Assembly (NCBI GenBank): GCA_022432975.1
Contig: CM039502.1
Coordinates: 26,334,996 to 26,398,995, forward strand
Length of the DNA: 64,000 bases
From: Begonia masoniana
Taxonomy: Eukaryota > Streptophyta > Magnoliopsida > Cucurbitales > Begoniaceae
Direction of reading: 5' to 3'
Part shown: one piece after another, positions 1 to 11,836 of the stretch
Layout: every line of letters starts with the position of its first letter
Numbering within the stretch: the stretch's first letter is position 1
The notes under the pieces: model-generated
Told to the model about the DNA's origin: nothing
Seen by the model: the letters and a program-made list of their open reading frames with translations, nothing else
Database searches by the model: none
Made by a program: the position numbers and the translations under genes

Positions 1-418
1 GATGTCTGTCTGTAGAAATGATGGGAAAGCGTAACTAATTGTATGTGTTGTATATAGTTAGGTTAAGGGTGATGTGTCGCCCTGTATTTGGAGATTTTTA
101 TATGTGGGATTGTTGAGTGGATAGCTGGTTAGTGAAGTAAGATTATTCTGGATTGTTTGGGATTGGATTATATGCAGGTATCTAGCATTTTGGAGGCGCC
201 ATTTTCAGGCGTTACTTTGCCGAAATTTTCGGGAAGGACGCCGTGGTGCTTAAAGGTTAGGATTAAAGGAGTCTAGGCAACTAGGTATGACCTAAAAGAG
301 TTTTAGGAGATTTAGTTTAAATCCTGCGGTGTTAATTTTATTTTATTTACTGAGGTTTTAGCGTGGGATTAGTTAGCAAAGTAGCGCTTCGAGCCAGGGT
401 GGGTTCGGGGGCGTTACA
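1..418 (+). mobile_element. Right end of a gypsy LTR, family A (partial)
   Basis: The stretch ends in GGGGGCGTTACA, the same terminus as the complete family-A solo LTR at 2620-5442, and shares with it a preceding block around AGCAAAGTA-CG and GAGCC-GGG. The left part is outside the window. It abuts the interior of a family-B LTR at 419, so it appears to be inserted in that LTR. No coding potential is visible. Confidence 0.7.
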
Positions 419-1655
419 ATATCATTATCTGAAAATCTCACAACGTATTCAAAGTATTAAACCTCTACTAACATGAAAACTCAACATGCTTAAATTAAAA
501 CACTGTCAACTGAAACTTCACACTAACTGACATCAGTTAAATCGCCTCATCAAGTACCAGATCCATGGCATGAATGTGCTCCTCCAACCAGCCTATCCAT
601 CAACAAGCTCAGAGAATTCACCTGCTGTTACTTCCTCACCTACATCACAAAACTCATCTATTAGCCTAATGCTAAATAAGCGAAGTGATAATGAAATAAT
701 ATGCTGAAACTTAAATCCTAGTTATGTAGTTTCTACTTTCTCTTCTCAGTTGCACTTTCGTTCATTCACTGATCTGATCCCTCGATTCCATTGGGAGTGG
801 GATCAATTCTCCCAATGTTATACATCCTCTTCATCAGTTAAGGGGTGGATGAATTCCCTTAACAGCTGTTCTGATCCCTCAGTTCCCTTGGGAGTGGGAT
901 CAGTTTTCCCAATATTATAAATCCTCTTCATCAGTTAAGGGGTGGATTAGTTCCCTTAACAGCCAATGCATTTTAATCTATACCTACCTTTCCATGACAT
1001 TACATGAAAGTTCATTTTCGTGTTCTTTTAAAAAAAACATGATGCATGACATACAGGAATTACTCAAACATGCATACGCCTAGTATTCTGTGATGTAGGC
1101 CCGAAAGTACACACAATACTTCACTTACCTGGCTCTCTTGAAAATGCTTGGTTTCAACTACTCCAGAAGCTCGCTCACCTAGGGTCATGACAGTACATTA
1201 ATCCAACTCTCACTAAAACTTACCAAAATCAATAAAATGCTTGAGGAAACCGATTGAAACTCTGCTACCCGTGCATTCCCATTTATCACCAAGAACCCGA
1301 ACCTACCCTTAATCACAGCATCCTCAAATCTCCACATTGTATTCTTTTAGTTATCTAATCGCTAAAAAGCAAGAAAGCAAGGAAGACTTACCTAGATTGA
1401 AGGAGAATCGGGCGAGTGGATCACCTAGAGAGTTCTACTGCTCGAGCTGAAAACCGAAAGAGGGAAATAGGAGATAGTGGCGGCTATGGTGTATTAACAC
1501 TTCCTTAAATACGTTACCCGTTCTTAAAACCTCACTTTACATAAATGCCCTTGCTTAGTCACTCACTAACCTAATAAATAATTCCCTTAATTCTTGCATA
1601 AAATGCACATCATATTTGATAAATTAAATTTGGTTTAGCGGAACCGGGTGCTACA
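419..1655 (-). mobile_element. Family-B gypsy LTR, truncated on the left
   Basis: This is homologous to the right-hand part of the solo LTRs at 7134-9210 and 9355-11713 and ends in GGGTGCTACA. Element orientation is taken as minus because the reverse strand starts TGTAGCACCCGG, the usual LTR start of this group. A roughly 97-bp unit is tandemly duplicated at 770-965. The TATA-like box, exon-like block and hairpin region found in related LTRs are present. The family-A LTR at 1-418 interrupts it. Confidence 0.75.
1129..1178 (-). other. Candidate LTR leader mini-exon (50 nt)
   Basis: On the minus strand an acceptor (CCCTAG) is followed by 50 nt beginning GTGAGCGAGC and ending in CCAG, then a strong donor GTAAGTGAAG. 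An upstream donor (TCTAG|GTAAGT) sits with its GT at 1391-1390. The same arrangement recurs in at least six other LTRs of the window. Splicing itself is inferred. Confidence 0.5.
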
Positions 1656-1689
1656 ATGTGCGTAGTGTTAGTTTTGTATAACAAATTTT

Positions 1690-1702
1690 TGGCGCCGTTG
1701 TC
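1690..1702 (+). other. Primer-binding site, tRNA-Asp type
   Basis: TGGCGCCGTTGTC lies just inside the LTR end (…ATAACA). It matches the 3' end of plant tRNA-Asp as used by Athila-like gypsy elements, with small divergence further in. Confidence 0.7.
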
Positions 1703-1799
1703 GAAGATAATTTTATCAAAATTTTAATCTTTGTGTAACATAAAAAAATATAAAAAAATTTGATACTTCTTTTTGTTTCTTTTTTAGGTACTTCATATA

Positions 1800-2619
1800 A
1801 AATAAGAATGAAGTATAACAATTATCAATGGTTATCCAAGAGATTTAATTCAAATAAGCAAGTTGCTAAGAGTCATGAACTTGATGCAATGAGAAGATAC
1901 TTGACAGTTTGAGTTTCATCACTTATCAATGTGATTGAGTAGACGAGAATGGGATATGAACGACAAACAATAAATATTTCATGCACATTTTGTGAAGGAG
2001 CACATTGATATGAACATTGTTCATCAAATCCAAAATCAATTTATTATGAGGATTTTAAGTGGAACACATAACAATCTTTTCCACTACAAACAAGTTCAAC
2101 GATAAAAGAAGTTTCATATATTTTTTGTGGAGAATATCATGATTACAACTTGTATTCTACTAATCTAGAGTTGACATATTACGTTGGAAATTTTAATAAT
2201 CTCCACTTCAACTCGTACAATCAAAGATGAGATCAATATTCTAATTTTTAGTGAAATTTTCAAACACATCATGAGTACCCATCAGCTCAACTGATTGGAT
2301 CCTCATATCTACCAACATTTTCTCAACAGATTCAGAATTTCTCACAACAAATAATGTCGCGGCAAAATAGTCAGATTCAGAATGAACAACCATTTTGGAG
2401 CAAATGATGAGAGATTACATGACAAAGAGTGATGTCATTATTCAGAATATAAATACATTGGTCCAAAATCAAGTAGTGTAACAACGGAGCTTGGAGGATC
2501 AAGTGGGACAGATGACTTAATCTTTAATCAATAGACTTCCAGGAGCTTTGCCAGGTGATATGGAAGTCCCAATAAAAGAAGGTGAAGAACATGGTTAGTT
2601 AATAATTATGAAAATCGGA
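1800..2619 (+). pseudogene. Athila-like gag remnant
   Basis: Translated piecewise with stops and frame changes, this stretch gives repeated zinc-finger-like fragments (C-T-F-C…H…C around 1985-2030 and F-C-G-E around 2127-2140). A segment reading Y-V-G-N-F-N-N near 2170-2200 is the conserved phrase after the Cys box in Athila gag proteins. A Gln/Ser-rich tail follows. No open frame of useful length survives. A family-A solo LTR interrupts it at 2620. Confidence 0.55.
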
Positions 2620-3761
2620 TGTAACACCCAGAAAATTTTATTTAGCGTGCGTGACCTTAGTATAGATGAGTTGAGATACTTGGATATTAAAGTGATAAGG
2701 TTTTGAGTTTGAAGTAAAGGGAAGAGTAAAAAGTTATGGTTGAAAAGTCAAAGGAAATGGTAACTAATAGAAAGCTATTTAAGTGGGAATTTAAGCTAAG
2801 GAAAAATCAAGAGAAATTTAATGAAAAGTGGAGAGAAAGAGGGTTCCACGTTGTGAAAGAAAAGGGAGAGTAAAAGTGGGGTGATTAAAAGTAAAGTTGA
2901 AAGTCAAAAACTAATGAAATAAAGGGTAGAAAAAGAGGTTTGAAAAGTAAATGAACCAATAGAAAATTAGTAGTTAAAAGGAATAGAAAGTGGATGAGAG
3001 AACTTCAACGTGGAATTGTGAGGGTGAGTGGTGAGTGGTGAGTGTTTGTTTTATAAATATTAAGAAAGTTGTGGAAGAAATTAAACATGGAAAAAACTTT
3101 AACTTTATAAATTTGAAGAAAAGGGTGGTTGAATGTTAAAATTTCTCTTTTCTTCTTCTCTTCTTCCCCACGACCTTGGCTGCCATTAGAAGCATCTCCA
3201 CCCTTATTTCTTCAAGATTGGTAAGGGTTTTTGAGGTAGAATTTAATGGGTTTTGAATTAGTGGAAGTTTATGAGCTTTTAGTTGAGTTTTTGGAGCTTT
3301 TGATTAGGGTTTGGAAACCCTAGGATATGAGGTCCGAAATTTAGGCTTCTTTGCTGTATTTTCATCCTATTTTGATGGTTTGACTCTTAGATAGTTTATT
3401 TTAGGTTGTTTTTAAAGATAAATTAGAGTTTTGGTGGAAGTTAGTAAAAATTAATTTTTCAAAACATTGATGCCCGATTCTGTTTTGGTGTTTTCGGTTT
3501 TTCCAAGTTGTTTGGTTGCCAAATTTGAGTGTTTCAATGGAAATTAGACGTGTAGAGGTTTCCGAATTGGGGTGGCACGTCGAAATCCGTTGAAAAACGA
3601 GGGAGTTATGGCTATTTGAAGTTGGACGGTGGAAATTGGGAAAAAATCGGGTGTTAGGGTGTTTTATTTTGAAAAGTTAGTTTGGTTGTGTGAGAATTTT
3701 AGTAAATATCCTTTAGTTTATGTTTTGGTGATTTTAGTTGATTTTTCCATTAATGTGCTAG

Positions 3762-3818
3762 GTTAACGAGCGAGTGAATTGTATACTCAGAGGGAGCCAA
3801 CACTGTGCGGGAGTTCAG
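3762..3818 (+). other. Candidate LTR leader mini-exon (57 nt)
   Basis: Acceptor GTGCTAG at 3755-3761 precedes a 57-nt block ending in TTCAG, then donor GTAAGTAGCG. A possible upstream donor is GATTG|GTAAGG with its GT at 3221. The hairpin GCC-TTCG-GGC lies at 3844-3853, 25 nt after the donor. Confidence 0.5.
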
Positions 3819-4037
3819 GTAAGTAGCGGATGTGTGTGGTTTTGCCTTCGGGCCTACACCATGGAACGGTAGGGAATTGTTTACTTGATTGTTTTATTTT
3901 TATTTTGTGTTGTGAATTTTATGTGACACGCATCATTGTTTTCAAACTACAAAACGAACGTGTTTTGAAGCATGGTTTTGAATGGTGAGCTTGCAACGTA
4001 AGGGGTGGTGTGAGTTGAAACGTATGGTCGTTGTGTT

Positions 4038-4420
4038 GAGTCACCCAGTCGCGTTAGGGTAGCACCTGCGAGGAACTCTAGTAGAGTTTTCCAGTCCCGT
4101 TAAGGTGGTACCTGCGAGGGACTCGTAGAGTTGAGTCACCCAGTCGCGTTAGGGTAGCACCTGCAAGGAACTCTAGTAGAGTTTCCCAGTCGCGTTAAGG
4201 TGGTACCTGCGAGGGACTCGTAGAGTGGGAGTCACCCAGTCGCATTAAGGTAGCACCTGCGAGGAACTCTAGTAGAGTTTTCCAGTCGCGTTAAGGTGGT
4301 ACCTGCGAGGGACTTGTAGAGTGGGAGTCACCTAGTCGCGTTAGGGTAGCACCTGCGAGGAACTCTAGTAGAGTTTCCCAGTCGCGTTAAGGTGGTACCT
4401 ATGACGGACTACCAGAATTG
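4038..4420 (+). repeat. 96-bp tandem repeat inside LTR A, four copies
   Basis: Units start with GAGTCACC at 4038, 4133, 4229 and 4325. Each unit is itself a two-part repeat around CAGTCGCGTTA and GTACCTGCGAGG or GCACCTGCGAGG. The copies differ by a few bases. The block is CpG-containing and lies downstream of the candidate second donor of the LTR leader. Confidence 0.9.
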
Positions 4421-5094
4421 CAGTTTAGTACTTGCGAGGAGTTCCGTTCTGTAAATGAGCAACGAAACGCACACGAAACAAGAGCAACTGAGCGAGTAGA
4501 AACTTCATGTGTTAGGGGTTGTGTTGCATTATGTTTGCATTATTCCCTACTTACTAAGCATTAGGCTTACGTTTTTTGTTCCGTGGTTTAGGTGTTGACA
4601 TGAGTACAGGTTAGAGCTATGAGGAAAGCTAGGGTTGGGGACGCTGTCATTGATGTACGCGGTATGCCGGTGCAGATAATTGTTGGGGCGTCTCGACCAT
4701 GATCTTCGGAAAGATGTGGGTAGAGCGGTATTTTGCATTGTATAGTTTTTATCTATCTGGAGTTTGTAAAAATAATGTGGTTGTTTTGTGGGATTTGTCT
4801 GTATAAAAGATGATTTTATAAACGTGTATTTTCAGGTTTTGGGTTTTGGAAGTTTTAGGCGTTATGCCGCTCGTTTTAGTTTTAAAACAAATAACGTCGG
4901 GTTTTCGTTATCTATTTTTTTTGTTATCTGTTTTAAGTCAATTTTCTAATATTTTTACGGGACACGGAGTCGAGGGTGTCGGGAATGTGTGGGTAAAATT
5001 TCAGGTGATTTGGAGGTGATTGGCTAGGAGAAAAATGAATAAATGTGGAAAAAGGTCGAAAATGGACATTTTTGGCTGAGGAAACCCGAGAGGG

Positions 5095-5210
5095 CCCGAT
5101 CGATCGGGCTGGGCGCGCGATCGATCGGGCTGGGCTCATTGTTGCGCGCGCGGCGTGCAGCGGCCCAGCGCGCGGGCGCGCTGCCTGGGCGCGCGCGCGG
5201 CGCGTCTAGC
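5095..5210. repeat. GC-rich palindromic block in LTR A
   Basis: Inside AT-rich sequence is about 115 bp of very high GC, with two copies of GATCGATCGGGCTGGGC and runs of alternating GC (GCGCGCGCGG and similar). It is dense in CpG and self-complementary. Family-A LTR elsewhere in the window (1-418) does not visibly contain it. Confidence 0.8.
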
Positions 5211-7133
5211 ACATCAAATTTTCAATTTTTTTATTTTTTTGCTATTTCCAAAATATTTTAATCCGACATTTTCTGACATATTTTAAATATATTTTGGGCA
5301 CATTTTCCAACGAAAATCGAGGGTTCGAAAAACCCAAAAACCGAGTCGAGAATTCTTCAAAAATTATTTTAAACGTCGTTTTAAACGCTGAATAGCTTAG
5401 CAAAGTAACGCACCGAGCCGGGGCTGGTTTGGGGGCGTTACATTGGAAGAGAAGTGGAAACAATGGAGAAACATGAAGGTTAAGAGGGGGATATAGCAAA
5501 AATTCATAAAGAAACAATAGTGAAAGAAAGCTCATTAGTTTAGAAAAACAGTGTTGAAATTTGCGATGTTGCAGTATCATCGCAGCAAACAATCGTAGAA
5601 AGTCAACGTGAGTAATTTCCTCCACCATCTCCATAGAGTCTTCAAAGATAGCATCAAGATGAAACATTTAACAAATTTTTGGAGGTACCGAAGCAACTTT
5701 ATGTCAGCATCCCTCTTGTGAAAGCTTTGGAGAAAATATTGAGCTACGTCAAATTTTTTAAAGAAAATCTGTCAAAGAAAATGAGACTCAATAAATTTGA
5801 AAAAAGGACAAACAAAAAGAAAATCTATATGGGAAAAGACTACTCTTAATGGAAATCCATATTAGACAAAGATAAAATTTTTGACTCTTTGGGAGATCCT
5901 AGTTGAAGAAAAAAGGGAAGAAGTCCAGTTGTTGATTGTAAAACAAGCGCTTGTGAGAGGCAACCCAACCCGTTTATATCTCTTTCATCTTAGTGAGTTT
6001 GATTTTTCAGTGCTTTTTCTAGGAAAATGAAGTGATGTTATAGCCACTGTCGCAGCATTGGCTTCGCAAATAACATGTGCAGGTTTCTCTTTTCTTACAA
6101 TACATTTATCCTCTAGGTTTGTTGTTCTCCAATCAACCTGTAAGCAATGCTAATGAAGCTGATGATACGGAGGATGATGAATGATGAACCTTTTTCAAGG
6201 AAGTCCTATCATCTTAATATTTTTGTAGAAATATGATTTTCTGTTTGGATTTTGTGTGGCAGTGGGCACACTGCCAATTTTAAATTTGGGAGTAGATTTA
6301 GATTATGAATTGCTTGGAATACTTCCCTATTAAAAAAAAAATTGTACTTTAGTCATGTTTCAACATTAAAATCCAACATAAAATTCTATGATGATTCCAA
6401 TTTACCAAAAACTTTCAATCATTCGAAATATCTTAACATTTGTTGAAAATTCAATCGATATAGTTTATGAATATTCTCATTGTAACAATTTCATTTTACA
6501 CATCTTACTAGATGTTAAAATTTTCTCTAAAAACCCAAGAACTATTAAATCAATGTGAAAATTTAAAATTTTATATTTAAGGCTATAAACTCTTAACACA
6601 AACAAAAAGAAGTTAAACACAAAGGATTCATGTAGATGATATGAAAGAAGATAAGTTTGGGGGTGTAAAAATAATAATAATAATAATAATAAAATAATTA
6701 AAAATATTAGTTTGCGATTCCCACTCCACTTTCAATCTCGAGCGAGCCTTTGAAATACTCGAATGAGCCTTTGAAATACTCGAGTAAGCCTTTGGAATAC
6801 ATGATGAGTGAAAATAAAATAAAGAGAAACTTAGGGAGGAACTTCATCGCAACATCGTTGACTATACTATTCTATATATTTTTCTTATTTCTTATATGAG
6901 TATATTATATGTTTGTAGTGACAATATTGAGTAACCAGAGATCTTCATTATCAATGTTGTCAATTGCGTCAAAAGGCAGTGTGAGTCGAAGAGAAGTCAA
7001 CAAAGAAAAGAAAAATCCCCAATACTTATGGGAATAATTAAGTCTTTAAATCCTATGTCTCTAATTTATTTGAGTTAGTCGAAAGGGTTTGTTAGCCTAA
7101 TATATAAGATACTAAATTTAGCATGATATAATG

Positions 7134-9210
7134 TGTAACGCCCCGAGTTTTCTAAACTCAGTTCGTTACTCATAAACCCGAACATAACTAGAAAATTTCG
7201 GACCAAATTTAAAACTTCGCTCGAAAGTCAAATTTGAACGTTTGCTAAAAACACAAAAACTTGTAGCGGAAAATCTTTGAGCAAAGCGAAGTTAAGCAAA
7301 ACTATAAAACAATGTTCAAATATTCAGTTAAAAATATTAAGAAAAGAATTCGGCCGGAAGAGACGAAGGCTTACGCGTGAAATACTTAAAGTTCATAAAA
7401 GTCAAACACATCATCCGCTGAACGAAGTCAACAAAAGGGCAGAAATAAACCGAAGGTTTCCACCGATGACGTCAGCCGGATGAATCGTTCATCCAACCTC
7501 TGCCGATCGCAAAACGAAAAGTTTTGCTACTCGCATCTACCAATGACGTCAGCCAGATGAATCGTTCATCCAACCTCTGCCGATCACAAGACGACAAATC
7601 TTTTACTCACGTCTTCCGAAAGAACGAACTGTGTACACCGATCACTAAACGACAAAACTTCTACTACATTATTTGATAGGTTTAATACTCGGCATCATCC
7701 GGTTACAAAACGACAAATTTTCTACTTATATCTTCCGATGGCTTCCACTGAAGACATCATCCGATGACTTTACTGAAGACATCATCCGATGGCTTTTACT
7801 GAAGACATCATCCGATGACTTTACTGAAGACATCTTCCGATAGTCAATAGAACAACAACTTTATATAGCAACTCATCGAGCATTTTCACTCTACACAAAG
7901 AAAGCTCTGACTACCAAAAGAATTTGACCATTTTACTAAAAATCGTTCAAAACTATTTAAATCCGTGTATTACTCCAAACTTTAGTAAACACCACTATTA
8001 AATCCAACAGAGTATCATTATCAGAAAAGTCTCAAATTGAATTCAAACATCAAAATTACCACTGTCATAGAAACTCACAACATACTTAAATTGAATCATA
8101 GTTCACTAAACCTTCTCATCCACTCACACCAGTTAAACCGTCCCATCAGTTGCCAGATTGTTACATAGATGCACTCCTCCAACCAGACTGGTCCTCAGCA
8201 AACTCAGTGAACACACATGTTGACACTTCTTCACCTACATTACAAAACTCATCTATTAGCCTAATGCTAAGTAAGTAAAGCAATAATGAAATGTAAGGCT
8301 GAAACATAAATTTCTAAATATGCAGTTTCTACTTTCTCATCTCAGTTGCATATGCATCGTTTCTGATCTGATTCCCCTGTGAAATTGGGAGTTTGATCAC
8401 TTCTCCCAAAGTCATACATCCTCTCTCTTGATTAAGGGGCGGATTAGTTCCCTTAACAAACTGATCTGATCCCCCTGCGAAATTGGGGTTTGGATCATTT
8501 CTCCCAAAGTCATACATCCTCTCTCTTGGTTAAGGGGCGGATTAGTTCCCTTAACAACTGTTACAGTCTGTTCATTCCTTACCATGTCATTTCATGTAAA
8601 TTCATTTTCGCATAAATTTTCAAAATATGATGCATGACATACAAACATTCAAACACACATAACCCTACTGTTTTGTGATGTAGGCCCGAAGGCACAAGCA
8701 AACTTTACTTACCTGGTCTTCTGGAAATCTCTCGGCTGTAAGCTACCTTAGAAGCTCGCTCACCTAAGTTCATAACAGAATATCAATCAAACCTTCGCTA
8801 AACTTTACCAAAAATTAATCAGAAGAACAAGGAAACCAGTTTGGAACTCTACTGCTTGCACATTCCCATTTATTCCCCAAGAACCCGAACCTACTCTCAT
8901 AAACTGCATCCTTGAAATCCTCACATTGTACTCCCTCGGTTATATAACTGCTAAAACGCAAGAGAATGAGGAAAACTTACTTAGGTTGAAAGAGAATCGA
9001 GCAAGGAAAATCTCCTAGCGAGCTCTGCTACTCGAGTTGAAAACCCGAAGAGGAAAAGTATGAAATGGTGGCGGCTTCAGTGCATTAAACCCAACCCTCT
9101 TTCTTTAAATAGGTTATCCACTTAAAATTTCTAATTACCCTTATGCCATTGCCTAGTCATCCATTAATTTAAAAGAATAGAGAATTAGTTTGATAAAACC
9201 GGGTGTTACA
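7134..9210 (-). mobile_element. Solo LTR, gypsy family B (2.1 kb)
   Basis: It runs from TGTAACGCCCCGAG to ACCGGGTGTTACA and is flanked by a perfect 5-bp target duplication TAATG (7129-7133 and 9211-9215). Minus orientation is inferred because the reverse strand begins TGTAACACCCGG. It contains the leader signals, a duplicated ~97-bp unit (8361-8556) and degenerate CATC-TACCG type repeats at 7450-7860, including two TGACGTCA palindromes (7467, 7544). Confidence 0.92.
8713..8763 (-). other. Candidate LTR leader mini-exon (51 nt)
   Basis: Minus strand: acceptor GAACTTAG, then 51 nt starting GTGAGCGAGC and ending ACCAG, then donor GTAAGTAAAG. The upstream donor CCTAA|GTAAGT has its GT at 8980-8979. 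The hairpin GCC-TTCG-GGC (8694-8685) follows 18 nt after the second donor. Confidence 0.55.
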
Positions 9211-9699
9211 TAATGGGGCTTTGGTGGTTTGAAAATTTTTTAACTTATGGCATGCGTGCGTGCACACAGTCTCCAAGGGAAGAATTATTTTGAGAATAAT
9301 CTTGAATTATATTGATTTGAATATTTGATAATATGTTGGATTTTTCATTAATTGTGTAACGCCCCGAATTTTATAAATTTGATTCGCTACTCATAATGCT
9401 GAACCGAACTATGACATTTTAAGAAAATTTTAAAACTTCATTCAACGATCAAAATTTGATCCTTAAACGTAAAAACTTGCAGCAGAAAACAATTTGTATA
9501 AAACGACATTTATTAAATAATTAAAATATTAAAGACTGTTGGTTGAAAAAAGACAAAAGGAAAACAGAACACATCTACCGCTGAATAGTTCCAGCGGTAA
9601 TATTAGAGACAGAATAGTCTCGGTGGTAGAAACAGGAATCGAAGACATCCACCGCTAAACAGTGTCGGCGGTAGAAGCAGAAACAAAAGACTTCTTCTG

Positions 9700-10230
9700 C
9701 TACCAATATTCACCGCTCACGTCAGCCGAACGACACGTCGACTTCTCACATCTACCGCTCACATCCACCGATCACAAAACGACAAAATTACTACCCACAT
9801 CTACCGCTCACATCCACCGATCAAAAAACGACAAAATTTACTACTCACATCTATCGCTCACATCCACCGATCACAAAACGACAAAATCTATTACACACAT
9901 CTACCGCTCATAGTAACACTTGACATCTACCGATTGACTTTGACTTCTGTCGAACGACAGCATCTGCCAATCAACAGTAACACTCAACATCTACCGATAG
10001 ACAACATCTACCGGTAAACAGTAACACTCAATTTCTACTGAAAGACAACATCTACCGGTAAACAAAACACTCAACATCTACCGATTGACTACATCTACCG
10101 GTAAACAGTAATACTCAACTTCTACTGAAAGACAACATCTACCGGTAAACAAAATACTCAACATCTACCGATAAACTACATCTACCGGTAAACAGTAACA
10201 CTCAACTTCTACCGATAAACAACTAAACAG
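9700..10230. repeat. Degenerate short tandem array (CATCTACCG type)
   Basis: Many imperfect units combine CATCTACCG, GATCAC-AAACGACAAAA and GGTAAACAGTAACACTCAA, in periods of roughly 30-60 bp. Related arrays occur in LTRs at 7450-7860, 33190-33740, 29150-29700 and 61020-61620, always towards the LTR end downstream of the candidate leader. Confidence 0.8.
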
Positions 10231-11178
10231 CATAACAACCACATTCATTCTAATCAAAGAACAACTCCGACTGCTAAAAGAACTTATACATTTTACTGAA
10301 AATCGTTCAAAACAACATAAGTCCACAACTTTCTAAAAATCCAGCAAAGCAACTACATCTAAAACCAAATTATGTTTTCATAATTAGAACAAGAAAACCA
10401 CAAAGGTGTTAAAACATCAAAACTACTGCTGTTATTGAAATTCTCAACACACTTCAACAAAACACTTAACCACTGAGACTTCACATACTGACATTTGTTA
10501 AACCGCCTCATCAGAGTACCAGACCGTGGCATAGATGTGCTCCATCAACATCGCCTATTTTCCCGTAAACTCAGAGAAATCACCTGTTGGAAACTCAACA
10601 CCTACATCACAAAACTCATCTATTAGCCTAATGCTAAATAAGTAGAGCATTAATGAAATGAAATGCTGAAACATAAATCCTATTCATGCAATTTCTACTT
10701 TCTCAACTCAGTTGTGATTTCATTCGTACATGATCTAATCCCTCGGTTCCATTGGGAGTGGGATCAATTTTCCAAAGTTATACATCTTCTTCATCGATTA
10801 AGAGGCGAATTAGTTCCCTTAACAGTTGATCTGATCCTATATTTCATTGGGAAGCGAATCAATTTCCCAAAGTCATACATCCTCTTCATCGATTAAGGGG
10901 CGGATTAGTTCCCTTAACAGTTGATCTGATCCTATATTCCATTGGGAAGCGGATCAATTTCCCAAAGTCATACATCCTCTTCATCGATTAAGGGGCGGAT
11001 TAGTTCCCTTAACAATTGGTCTATTACAATCTGTTCATGCCTTATCATGTCATTACATGTAAATTCATTTTCGTGTTCTTTCCAAAAACATGATACATGA
11101 CATACAAAAAACATTCAAACAAGCATAAACCTACTGTTTTGTGATGTAGGCCCGAAGGCACACACATATTTCACTTAC

Positions 11179-11228
11179 TTGGCTTCATGGAAATGCTAGG
11201 TTGTAAGCTATCTTAGAAGTTTGCTCAC
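11179..11228 (-). other. Candidate LTR leader mini-exon (50 nt)
   Basis: Minus strand: acceptor GGCTTTAG, then 50 nt starting GTGAGCAAAC and ending GCCAA, then donor GTAAGTGAAA. The upstream donor CTTAT|GTGAGT has its GT at 11444-11443. The hairpin GCC-TTCG-GGC at 11159-11150 lies 19 nt beyond the donor. The last exon base is A rather than G, a weaker donor than in the sister LTRs. Confidence 0.45.
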
Positions 11229-11836
11229 CTAAAGCCATAAACAGAACATTAATCAAATCTTCACTAAACTTAATGCTAAATTAACCAGAAATCTAAAGAA
11301 CTAGTTTGGAACTCTGATAATCGTGGATTCCCAATTTTTCACCAAAACCCAAATCTAATCTCATTCACGGCATTCCCTAGCACACACATTGTACACCCTC
11401 TGTTATCTCGCCACTAAAACACAAGGTAAACGAAGGAAACTCACATAAGCTGGAGAAATCGCTGGAGAAATCGGAGGGGAAATCTCCCAGAGCACTCTGC
11501 TGAGCTGAGAGCTGAAAAAGGAAATGAGAAACAGTGGCTGCTAAGTCTCATTAAACTCTCCCTTAAATACGTTATCCACTATAGATCTCTATTTATCATT
11601 TTACCCTTATTTAGTCACTCATTAATCTAATCAATAATTCTCTCAATTTTATCTATAAAATGTACACTATTAGTTGACAAGGTAAAACCGGTTCGATGGA
11701 ACCAGGTGTTACAAATTGAGAATTGAAGGTAATCCTGAAATTCTTTTTATTCTAATGGTTGTAGCATGATTAAAGTCATTTTGGATATTTTATTTTACAT
11801 CACTCGAGGACGAGCGATGATTCAAGTTTGAAGATG

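Larger units (their letters stand above)
2620..5442 (+). mobile_element. Solo LTR, gypsy family A (2.8 kb)
   Basis: It runs from TGTAACACCC to GGGGCGTTACA, with flanking TCGGA (2615-2619) and TTGGA (5443-5447), a 5-bp target duplication with one mismatch. There is no internal region, so it is a solo LTR left by recombination. It contains a TATA-like TTTATAAATATT near 3050, candidate splice signals, a UUCG-type hairpin, a 96-bp tandem repeat and a GC-rich block. Confidence 0.85.
9355..11713 (-). mobile_element. Solo LTR, gypsy family B (2.4 kb)
   Basis: It runs from TGTAACGCCCCGAA to CCAGGTGTTACA, flanked by a perfect target duplication AATTG (9350-9354 and 11714-11718). It lies only 144 bp from the previous solo LTR in the same orientation. 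The ~96-bp unit duplicated in its relatives is present in three copies here (10730-11015), and the CATCTACCG-type array is longer (9700-10230). Confidence 0.92.

Noticed and set aside
5043..5667. Arg/Ala-rich and other short frames at the end of LTR A
   Set aside because: They translate the GC-rich palindromic block and adjacent LTR; no similarity or start context.
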